This document shows, one piece after another, positions 1 to 5,244 of a stretch of 5,314 nucleotides of DNA (position 1 is its first letter; every line of letters starts with the position of its first letter). Below the pieces are notes generated by a model. The model did not search any database. It saw only the letters and a list, made by a program, of their open reading frames with translations, and had not been told where the DNA came from. Where the stretch lies: assembly GCA_014729055.1 (NCBI GenBank), contig WJKO01000222.1:1-5314 (forward strand), given 5' to 3'. The stretch is from Promethearchaeota archaeon (GTDB lineage Archaea; Asgardarchaeota; Lokiarchaeia; Sigyniarchaeales; Promethearchaeaceae). The position numbers and the translations under genes are program-made.

Positions 1-2
1 CA

Positions 3-437
3 ATTCTGCCTTTGTGGAGAAAATTAATGTCTTATCACGTCCAATTTGACCAGAGCTTTGAGATAAAAGAAAACGCAGAACAAATATTCAAAGAATTCCT
101 ATTAAAAACAATTAAAAATACGAATAATTGCGTTTATATTGCTCTGGTAAAAGAAAATACAATAGCTTATATGATGGGATTAAAGGATTTTAGACCGCCT
201 GTTTTTAAGGATAGTGAATGCGCATATATTTCAGATGCATTTGTTATGGAAAAATATAGAAATAAAGGCGTAGGTGGAAAATTATGCCGTAAACTTATTT
301 CTTGGTTTTATAATGAAGGAATTACAAGATTAGAGGTTCAAGCAGCTATTAATAACAACATATCTGTACCATTTTGGAGATCTATCGGATTTAGACCATA
401 TCTTACTTCAATGTATCTTAAAAATAGAAAAAAATAG
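3..437 (+). CDS. GNAT family N-acetyltransferase (5' end missing)
   Basis: This is the C-terminal 144 codons of a GCN5-related N-acetyltransferase, a soluble enzyme family that moves an acetyl group from acetyl-CoA to an amine; the substrate cannot be told. The acetyl-CoA-binding motif A is visible as YRNKGVGGKL (the R-x-x-G-x-G pyrophosphate loop), preceded by the beta-4 strand AYISDAFV. Motif B follows as NNNISVPFWRSIGF, with the usual Asn, aromatic and GF. The frame is open to the window edge. Its first residues, ILPLWRKLMSYHVQFD, match the common GNAT alpha-1/alpha-2 pattern 'LWxxLMxYHxxxD', so I read the TTG at 12 and the ATG at 27 as internal codons and expect roughly 15-25 residues upstream. 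A GTGGAG before the ATG at 27 could mimic a ribosome binding site, so a 136-residue protein from 27 is the alternative. The family call is firm; the start is outside the window. Confidence 0.9.
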   Translation: MLPLWRKLMSYHVQFDQSFEIKENAEQIFKEFLLKTIKNTNNCVYIALVKENTIAYMMGLKDFRPPVFKDSECAYISDAFVMEKYRNKGVGGKLCRKLISWFYNEGITRLEVQAAINNNISVPFWRSIGFRPYLTSMYLKNRKK

Positions 438-519
438 AAAAAAGCACCTACACCTAACTAATATCATAGATACTAAATAAAAAATGAGAAAGAACCGATA
501 TAAAATTTTAAAGAATTTG
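438..519. other. AT-rich convergent intergenic stretch
   Basis: This region lies between the end of the acetyltransferase (plus strand) and the possible small minus-strand ORF. No ORF or RNA fold was recognised. It holds two A6 runs (438-443 and 479-484), which read as T6 on the minus strand and could end transcription coming from the dodecin side. Confidence 0.4.
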
Positions 520-615
520 TTATTCCTTTTTCTCGAATATAAATCCGAGAATAATAAGACCGATAAAAAATGCGATACCTACAAATTCAGGAGCCCCTAA
601 GGCTATTTCAATCAT
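520..615 (-). CDS. possible 31-residue single-pass membrane peptide
   Basis: An ATG at 615 opens a 31-codon frame ending in TAA at 520. The peptide starts MIEIALGAPEFVG, continues with a hydrophobic Gly/Ile/Leu/Phe-rich segment (about residues 12-27) and ends in a charged EKKE tail. This looks like a single membrane helix with a charged end. A GGTGA at about 15 bases before the ATG could serve as a weak, rather distant Shine-Dalgarno site; the spacer is A-rich. The frame stays open upstream to a stop at 706-708 but offers no other ATG. It lies 161 bases downstream of dodecin on the same strand, behind T-rich tracts, so it would probably need its own promoter. I do not recognise a family. The alternatives are a chance ORF in AT-rich DNA or the remnant C-terminal anchor of a lost surface protein. 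The amino-acid composition, unlike the Lys/Asn/Ile mix expected from random AT-rich sequence, is the main argument for it being real. Confidence 0.35.
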   Translation of the reverse strand: MIEIALGAPEFVGIAFFIGLIILGFIFEKKE

Positions 616-629
616 TTTTCTTTTTTTTT
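616..629 (+). terminator. oligo-T tract, possible terminator for the acetyltransferase
   Basis: Positions 615-629 read T5-C-T9 on the plus strand, the kind of U-rich stretch at which archaeal RNA polymerase commonly terminates. It is about 180 bases past the acetyltransferase stop and is the first strong T tract downstream on that strand. No hairpin was noticed in front of it. Confidence 0.35.
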
Positions 630-713
630 CACCATGTCTAGATATCCCAGCCAAACTAAAAAATAAAATCTCTTGATTACATAACTTCACATAAAAAACA
701 TATATTCATCATT

Positions 714-741
714 AAAAAAAGAAAAGATTTCATTAAAAAAA
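714..741 (-). terminator. paired oligo-T tracts downstream of dodecin
   Basis: Two A7 runs on the plus strand (714-720 and 735-741) read as T7 runs in the direction of dodecin transcription, 36 and 57 bases after its stop codon. Tandem U-runs without a strong hairpin fit archaeal factor-independent termination. Confidence 0.5.
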
Positions 742-776
742 TATATCAGTCATTCAGAATTTTCAATGAAATATTG

Positions 777-989
777 CTATTCATTTTGAAATTTGAATGA
801 AAGTTTGACCTTTGCACGATATAAAAGGATGTTCCCTTTCTCGATTTTTGCGTCGAGGGTTAATACTTCGGCAATTCTTAGATCTCTAAGAGTCTCGGAT
901 GCTTTCTTGACTACGCTGGCAACAGCATCTTCCCAACTCTTTTCAGAAGTTCCAACTAATTCAATGAATTTGTAAATTGATTCTGACAT
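777..989 (-). CDS. dodecin family protein (non-canonical ligand site)
   Basis: Dodecins are about 65-75-residue proteins that assemble into hollow dodecamers; the classical members bind flavins and the family is often annotated as flavin storage or sequestration. This 70-residue protein fits end to end: the first strand with the family hallmark IYKFIELVGTS (residues 5-15), the single amphipathic helix (about 17-36), then two strands, AEVLTLDAKIE and LLYRAKVKLSFKF. Aligned without gaps to bacterial dodecins as I remember them, the flavin-stacking Trp of the 'LDWFEV' motif is Ile39 here, and the flavin-contacting Gln of 'FQV' is Arg58. It therefore belongs to the dodecin-like branch without the classical flavin pocket and may bind another ligand. 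The ATG start follows GTGAT at a short distance and is preceded by a clear TATA-like box. It lies 143 bases behind the sialidase-like gene on the same strand, with its own promoter, so it is probably a single-gene unit. The fold call is firm; the ligand is unknown. Confidence 0.9.
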   Translation of the reverse strand: MSESIYKFIELVGTSEKSWEDAVASVVKKASETLRDLRIAEVLTLDAKIEKGNILLYRAKVKLSFKFQNE

Positions 990-1060
990 TTTTAATCACT
1001 TTTTATTTAGTTTTTTGCTATTTTTGCTCAAGCTAAGAGCATAAACCAAAAGGTAAAATG

Positions 1061-1078
1061 GCTTTATAAAAGCTTCCA
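1061..1078 (-). promoter_or_regulatory. TATA-box promoter of the dodecin gene
   Basis: Read on the minus strand, this is GAAGCTTTTATAAAG: a TTTATA core with a purine-rich BRE-like segment just upstream. It is about 75-85 bases before the dodecin ATG. Transcription would start roughly 25 bases further on (near 1040), giving a leader of about 50 bases that includes a GTGAT ribosome-binding-like element at about 996-1000. Confidence 0.55.
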
Positions 1079-1132
1079 TTCGATGACTAAATGTTTATTT
1101 TGATCAGAAATAATAGGGACATCTAAGGTCAA

Positions 1133-2920
1133 TTACTCCCGCCAGTGATTTTCTATCGTCATATTCTCCAATGCATCCAATGTAAAATGCCCCCATCCTA
1201 TTGATCTTCTTTTATGGGAATAGGTATAAGCAATAGATCCATCTTTAAGTTCCAATAAGATAGGATATGCATATTCTCCACCTGATGTAAAAACATCATA
1301 GGGCTCAGACCAATATTCCCCATTGACGTCCCCAAGAATAAAACTAAGCCTATATCTACCTGGCGGTCCATCTGGACCTCCCGTTTGAGGATTACACATC
1401 ATTAATACACGCCCATCTTTGAGTGTTAATAACGCAGAAGGTGATTGAGGATTGGGGAATCGCATAGGTTCTGGTCGCGTCCAAAATATCCCATCAGTAT
1501 CAGAATGTGATCGATAAATTCGACCATCAAGGGTTCTCATAACACATAATATCCTGCCAGATTCAAGGATAGTAAAGCGAGGTTCGAGACATCCTTTAGG
1601 GGTTACGAACGTATGAGCCAAATGCCATTTATTTGGGTTAGCGGAATCCGAATCTCTGTTAATAAAATATGCCGCTTGGTATTGCATCGCTTCTCTATGA
1701 GTGGGAAACATTAAATGCCCCCGATTATTTTGGATCAACTTTCCATGAGGAACGTAGAAGTATTTATCTCTAACTACTCGAGGATTAGTCCATGTGAGCC
1801 CATTATCATTACTCTCAATTTGTTTTATATATGCAAGACTCCAGCCAGCTTCCAAATATGGTCCCCATCCATCAAACATAAACCCCGCATTTCTTAAGAC
1901 CGAATAATAAAGAATAATTCGTCCATCAGGACATTGATACATTGGTCCTGGTCCTTCTGATTTATTGATTGTATCAACCACTACAAATGGTGTCGACCAA
2001 TCAAGAATAAGACCATCTCCTTCCGTATTATATTCTGGAGTGCATAAAGAACCATAGGTTTTCACATCCTCACCTTTTTCCCCAGATCCTGCAAACCAAG
2101 TACATAGAAGATCACCGTTCTGTAATTCAATCATAGATGGTGCATGACAACTCGGTCCGTCTGGAATACTATCATACGGATAAATTAGTCCATTTCTATG
2201 TACATCAGAATCGCCTGCGGGAAATGCATCATTAATTCTCGCATCATAAGAACTCGGTGGATTATCTGTATGCAGACGGGATATATGTAGGTCAATTAGT
2301 GGAAAAGGCAGTGCAAAAATACATATTCCAATAAGAATTATTAACATAACACGTTTTATCCTAAATGAATGTTTAGAATATTTTAGAGTTATTCTACTTT
2401 TATGAGCAAAGTGCCATATCAACAGGACGATTATAGCAGTTTCTATCAATAGAGGAACACCCAAAGTCCAATAATAGATTAAAACATCATAAAAAAGCAG
2501 AAAATAAACAATATAAGAAATTAACGCAAATCCAGCAATAATATATAAGAGACAAAGTAAGAATCTTGCTATTCCTCTCCTTAATATGTATTTAGCTTTA
2601 CTCTTCAATCGTTCTTGCCCGATCTTTTCGTCATTTTGCTTCAGATCCTTCATAAATGTTCTGAAATTCAGTTTTAATGATTTATCGGGGTGGTGTTGTA
2701 TTTGTTCGCAAAAACATACGACACCACCTAAAACCCCTAATCCAAATGCTATTGGTAACATCGTATTGAATAATATGCGATCTATACCCACTAAAAACCA
2801 GAATGTTAATGCAAAAAGCAAGTAAACTAAACCAAACACAGCTAAAGAAACGAATGTAACCCGAATATATTTTGTCTTAAAATAACCTTTTACTTTTCTA
2901 AGACTATCACTTTTGCTCAT
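1133..2920 (-). CDS. membrane-anchored sialidase/BNR-repeat domain protein
   Basis: A 595-residue protein in two parts. Residues 1-215 hold five predicted membrane helices (about 21-45, 50-70, 117-143, 147-171, 190-211). The N-terminus and the loops at 72-116 and 172-190 are rich in Lys/Arg, so by the positive-inside rule they are cytoplasmic and the C-terminal part faces outside. Residues about 245-580 resemble the sialidase-superfamily beta-propeller (BNR_2 type): HAPSMIELQNGDLLCTWFAGS at 259-279, a perfect Asp-box SNDNGLTW at 370-377, HGKLIQNNRGHLMFPTHRE at 392-410, EPRFTILESGRILCVMRT at 446-463, and degenerate Asp-boxes ending at W480 and W537. Family members act on sialic acids or other external sugars and polysaccharides; the substrate here cannot be read, and the sialidase Arg triad is not assigned with confidence. 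Arg448, Arg462, Glu446 and His392 are candidate functional residues. The ATG at 2920 has no strong Shine-Dalgarno site. No T-run follows the stop, so transcripts may read into dodecin. The gene is divergent from the two-gene surface operon. Confidence 0.85.
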   Translation of the reverse strand: MSKSDSLRKVKGYFKTKYIRVTFVSLAVFGLVYLLFALTFWFLVGIDRILFNTMLPIAFGLGVLGGVVCFCEQIQHHPDKSLKLNFRTFMKDLKQNDEKIGQERLKSKAKYILRRGIARFLLCLLYIIAGFALISYIVYFLLFYDVLIYYWTLGVPLLIETAIIVLLIWHFAHKSRITLKYSKHSFRIKRVMLIILIGICIFALPFPLIDLHISRLHTDNPPSSYDARINDAFPAGDSDVHRNGLIYPYDSIPDGPSCHAPSMIELQNGDLLCTWFAGSGEKGEDVKTYGSLCTPEYNTEGDGLILDWSTPFVVVDTINKSEGPGPMYQCPDGRIILYYSVLRNAGFMFDGWGPYLEAGWSLAYIKQIESNDNGLTWTNPRVVRDKYFYVPHGKLIQNNRGHLMFPTHREAMQYQAAYFINRDSDSANPNKWHLAHTFVTPKGCLEPRFTILESGRILCVMRTLDGRIYRSHSDTDGIFWTRPEPMRFPNPQSPSALLTLKDGRVLMMCNPQTGGPDGPPGRYRLSFILGDVNGEYWSEPYDVFTSGGEYAYPILLELKDGSIAYTYSHKRRSIGWGHFTLDALENMTIENHWRE

Positions 2921-2980
2921 ATATAATCGCTTTCAGATTTTTTTAATTGGATTAATTTAACCTTAAATAGGAAAAATGCT

Positions 2981-2990
2981 AAATAAAATT
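2981..2990 (-). promoter_or_regulatory. candidate TATA element for the sialidase-like gene
   Basis: On the minus strand this reads AATTTTATTT, about 61-70 bases before the ATG at 2920, which would put the transcription start near 2960 and leave a leader of about 40 bases. The whole interval is AT-rich, so other sites (for example CTATTTAAGG at 2962-2971) are possible. Confidence 0.25.
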
Positions 2991-3015
2991 ATAGTTAAAA
3001 GTAGTACATATTGAA

Positions 3016-3027
3016 TTTAATTATATT
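3016..3027 (+). promoter_or_regulatory. candidate TATA element for the surface-protein operon
   Basis: TTTAATTATATT lies 60-71 bases before the ATG at 3087. With the usual archaeal distance of about 25 bases the start of transcription would be near 3047-3050, just upstream of the AGGAGG site. The region is AT-rich and the divergent gene's promoter lies only about 30 bases away, so the two may share regulation. Confidence 0.3.
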
Positions 3028-3051
3028 AGATTTTTTAAATTGAGGATATAT

Positions 3052-3090
3052 ATGGACTTTTTTAATGTAGGAGGAAATTTAAAACAATGA
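3052..3090 (+). CDS. possible 12-codon leader ORF overlapping the next start
   Basis: An ATG at 3052, seven bases after a GAGG (3042-3045), opens the frame MDFFNVGGNLKQ and stops at TGA 3088-3090. That stop overlaps the ATG of the following gene (ATGA). The arrangement is the classic one for translational coupling. The caveats are that an ORF this short arises easily by chance, and that if transcription starts near 3050 the leader may lack its own ribosome binding site. Confidence 0.2.
   Translation: MDFFNVGGNLKQ
3069..3075 (+). promoter_or_regulatory. strong ribosome binding site, decides the start at 3087
   Basis: AGGAGGA is a near-perfect Shine-Dalgarno sequence, 11 bases before the ATG at 3087. 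The alternative in-frame ATG at 3099 would be 23 bases away, too far, so 3087 is preferred. Confidence 0.7.
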
Positions 3091-3845
3091 GCGACAGAAT
3101 GAAGAAAATTACTCTTTGCTTTATATTTTGGTTGATAACATTGATAATATCACAGAATATTGGATTTATTAGGGCGGAAGATACTCAGACTACTAAATAC
3201 TTAGAAGTTGGCGATTACGTAAAATATAGTTGGGACACCAAGGAAGCATATATTCCATATTCTGCATCGTCAATATATATGGAAATTGTAGACATTTCAA
3301 ACCCCGACGATGTCATTATTAATGTGAGTCGTAGGTGGGAAGAAGATGACGTTGAATATCGAGAAGCCCTCTCAATAGGGATCTCTGCTGGGAATTGGAT
3401 TGTAAATAATGATACGCTTATCAATGACTGGAGTACATGTCCAGCATCGATTGGAAATCCATCAGAAATTCGAACTCATTGGACAGAAACCTACCTTGAA
3501 AATGTAACGGAATTATATTACGATGTTGAAAGAACAGCAGTGCAATTAGAATATGAATTGGATGATGTTACAATCAATGGATACTTGCATGACGTATCAG
3601 TAAGATGGCTCTGGGATAAAACGACTGGAGTTCTTCTCAATAATTCAGTTGAGTTTACTAACCTTGATGACCCTGTTTTATCGGGGTATTTTGAACAGTA
3701 TCTTACAGAAACCACACTTTGGTCCTTAGATACAAGTGGAATACCTGGATTCCCACTAGAAATTATGATTCCCACTTTAATTTTAGGGATTCTATTTATA
3801 GGCGTCAAAACTTGGAAAAATAAAGAAAAGAGGGAGGGAAAATAG
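3087..3845 (+). CDS. secreted, C-terminally anchored surface protein of unknown function
   Basis: The family is not recognised. The 252-residue product has a signal peptide: basic MSDRMKK, a hydrophobic stretch at about 8-28, and a likely cut after RA at residue 30. An ectodomain of about 185 residues follows, then one C-terminal membrane helix (about 224-241) and a short basic tail, WKNKEKREGK. The ectodomain opens with YLEVGDYVKYSWD and later has WLWDKTTGVLLNNSVEF. I associate this 'vGdyvkY ... W.DktTGvLL' pair with archaeal surface beta-sandwich proteins of unknown role. Four N-glycosylation sequons occur (N79, N108, N139, N185). The helix is introduced by SGIPGFPLE, resembling PGF-type and Asgard C-terminal anchors, though the helix does not end the protein with the usual very short Arg/Lys tail. 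It is the first gene of an operon: its TAG abuts the next ATG, with no spacer. The two products may form a complex on the cell surface (inference). Confidence 0.8.
   Translation: MSDRMKKITLCFIFWLITLIISQNIGFIRAEDTQTTKYLEVGDYVKYSWDTKEAYIPYSASSIYMEIVDISNPDDVIINVSRRWEEDDVEYREALSIGISAGNWIVNNDTLINDWSTCPASIGNPSEIRTHWTETYLENVTELYYDVERTAVQLEYELDDVTINGYLHDVSVRWLWDKTTGVLLNNSVEFTNLDDPVLSGYFEQYLTETTLWSLDTSGIPGFPLEIMIPTLILGILFIGVKTWKNKEKREGK
3832..3838 (+). promoter_or_regulatory. ribosome binding site inside the preceding gene
   Basis: GGGAGGG lies seven bases before the ATG at 3846 and within the last codons of the upstream gene. The downstream cistron therefore has its own good initiation site in addition to coupling through the abutting stop/start (TAGATG). 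Confidence 0.65.
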
Positions 3846-5147
3846 ATGAATTCACTAAAGCATACATATTCAAAGCGTACTAAAACGATATTTATTATTG
3901 CGTTTATTACATTAAGCGGTTTAGTGTCGTTGAATAAAATGTTTAAATTTACCTACGCTGCTGATAGGAGTTCACATCCTGTTGCAAATGTTTTATTAAT
4001 TACTAATAACACCATAAATGACGATAATGCACTATGGGTTTCTCTTGGATTAGACGTAAAGATAAATACAACAACGTTTCTTAATCCTGCAGCAAGTGAT
4101 GGAAATGCATCCGCTGATTTAACTACTTTAGATTTCGCAAATATTGATGTTGTTGTTGTGGATAGTTATCTTCCAGAAGGGAACGATCTTAAATACCTCA
4201 TGAATAATATCAATGGAACGACTAAGAATACTGGTTTAATATTCTTTGGAGGAAATTATACAGAAAGTGCAATTTTGGAGTTTAGTGATCTTCTACCTAT
4301 TGAGTTTGTTATTGACAAACCCGTTTTAAACGAGACTTTATGGGATTTCTATCAGAATCAAACAGGATATGGAGATATTCCTATTGGTGATTATTTTGAA
4401 TATGTATATAATGAAACCGAACCTTATGAAACGAGGAGTAATGAAATTCAAGTTTCTGTTTCCGACAAGCAAGACTCTCTACATGATGATCAGAAATCAA
4501 TGTATATAAAAAGAATCGCATGGCAATCATGTCCACTATTATATGAGAGAATCTTAACATATAATTCAAAAATTGATGACGGTGCACTGACGTTGGTAGA
4601 AGTTCCTAATACGAAAGAACCGTTGGTATCTAAGTGGACATACCCAAGCAATCCAGATACAGAGGTGTTATACATATCGCCTGGTACAGCTGATCTACAT
4701 AAGTGGGATGATGAAGAGGGGGAATATGTATTAGATGAATGGAATACGCCGTTCCATTTATGGCCGTATTTCAATTATATGATGTATTTAATGGTGTTTG
4801 ATGTGGCAAATATCGCGGGATTTGGTGAAGATTCAATAGAAACTTACGCTCAATGGCCTCATAGTCCAATTCCACACGAAACTGAAGCGATAATTTGGAT
4901 GACTTTTGTAGCATCGCTTTGGGTATTCAATTTCGTCCTATTCTTCACTTTAGGAAAAAAGAAACGAAAAGACGACTTAGAAGGTGAAGAGAAAAAGGAA
5001 AAGGGCGGAGAGGATAGGGATACTGGAGATATTGAAAAACCAGAAGCCGCCGAGAAGGACGCAGATCAAATGGATGAAGATAAAAAACCTTCAAATAGTG
5101 AAAAGAGCGCAGATGACGAAAAAACAAAAGACGTTCAAGACGTCTAA
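3846..5147 (+). CDS. sequon-rich membrane surface protein with amidotransferase-like ectodomain
   Basis: A 433-residue type I membrane protein. A basic N-terminus precedes a signal segment (about 14-38, likely cut after YAA at 39). The ectodomain covers about 40-346. One membrane helix lies at about 347-369, and a 64-residue cytoplasmic tail (370-433) made almost entirely of Lys, Glu and Asp is probably disordered. The first ectodomain part has an alternating strand/helix layout: VANVLLITNN, then DFANIDVVVVDSYLP, then NTGLIFFGGNYTES and LLPIEF. This recalls the class I glutamine-amidotransferase-like folds found in GldG/IFT52-type and VWA-associated proteins. No nucleophilic Cys follows the strand (GGN instead), so it would be a binding rather than catalytic domain; this assignment is tentative. 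The juxtamembrane part has WPYFNYMMY and QWPHSPIPH, a motif pair I have the impression recurs in archaeal membrane proteins. Eight N-glycosylation sequons lie between residues 54 and 191. It is the second gene of an operon with the small anchored protein. Confidence 0.75.
   Translation: MNSLKHTYSKRTKTIFIIAFITLSGLVSLNKMFKFTYAADRSSHPVANVLLITNNTINDDNALWVSLGLDVKINTTTFLNPAASDGNASADLTTLDFANIDVVVVDSYLPEGNDLKYLMNNINGTTKNTGLIFFGGNYTESAILEFSDLLPIEFVIDKPVLNETLWDFYQNQTGYGDIPIGDYFEYVYNETEPYETRSNEIQVSVSDKQDSLHDDQKSMYIKRIAWQSCPLLYERILTYNSKIDDGALTLVEVPNTKEPLVSKWTYPSNPDTEVLYISPGTADLHKWDDEEGEYVLDEWNTPFHLWPYFNYMMYLMVFDVANIAGFGEDSIETYAQWPHSPIPHETEAIIWMTFVASLWVFNFVLFFTLGKKKRKDDLEGEEKKEKGGEDRDTGDIEKPEAAEKDADQMDEDKKPSNSEKSADDEKTKDVQDV
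5129..5145 (+). repeat. inverted repeat at the end of the operon
   Basis: AGACGT and ACGTCT form a perfect 6-bp stem around the loop TCAAG, covering the last codons and the first base of the stop codon. It is followed within ten bases by a second hairpin and may help define the 3' end of the mRNA. Confidence 0.4.
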
Positions 5148-5152
5148 TTAAT

Positions 5153-5185
5153 GAGATTGCTAATCTAATCTCTAAATTCTTTTTT
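5153..5185 (+). terminator. hairpin plus T6 tract ending the surface-protein operon
   Basis: GAGATT (5153-5158) can pair with AATCTC (5167-5172) around an 8-base loop; a shorter alternative pairs GATT with AATC. A T6 run follows at 5180-5185. The T tract alone fits archaeal termination; the hairpin may add stability to the transcript end. Confidence 0.5.
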
Positions 5186-5194
5186 ATATATTTT
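5181..5194 (+). promoter_or_regulatory. candidate TATA box for the gene starting at 5245
   Basis: TTTTTATATATTTT is a strong TATA-like stretch. Transcription would begin near 5212, about 30 bases before the ATG at 5245. It overlaps the operon's T6 tract, so the same bases may serve as terminator for one unit and promoter for the next. Confidence 0.45.
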
Positions 5195-5244
5195 AAGTGA
5201 AAGTGAGTTAAAGATTTATTTTTCAAAAAAAAAGATACTTTCAT

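Noticed and set aside
417..443. Tandem-looking AAAAATAGAA repeats at the end of the acetyltransferase
   Set aside because: They follow from Lys/Arg codons and the stop in A-rich sequence; two imperfect copies do not make a meaningful repeat.
793..975. 60-codon plus-strand ORF opposite dodecin
   Set aside because: It lies fully antisense to a clear dodecin gene and its translation has no family features.
2586..2825. 79-codon plus-strand ORF with Phe/Cys/Asn-rich product
   Set aside because: It is the complement of the membrane-helix coding part of the sialidase-like gene, with no ribosome binding site and an implausible composition.
3045..3055. GATATATATGG as TATA box for the surface operon
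   Set aside because: It would place the transcription start at about 3072-3078, at or past the AGGAGG ribosome binding site, so the more upstream AT-rich element is preferred.
3518..3808. 96-codon minus-strand ORF
   Set aside because: Antisense to the first surface-protein gene, which has a signal peptide, anchor and strong ribosome binding site; the antisense product shows no domain.
4490..4774. 94-codon minus-strand ORF
   Set aside because: Antisense shadow of the second surface-protein gene, Ser-rich and featureless.
4945..5244. 99-codon minus-strand ORF rich in Leu, Arg, Ser and Phe
   Set aside because: It is the complement of the Lys/Glu/Asp-rich tail and downstream A-rich bases. The low-complexity composition follows from that, and it would cross the operon terminator.
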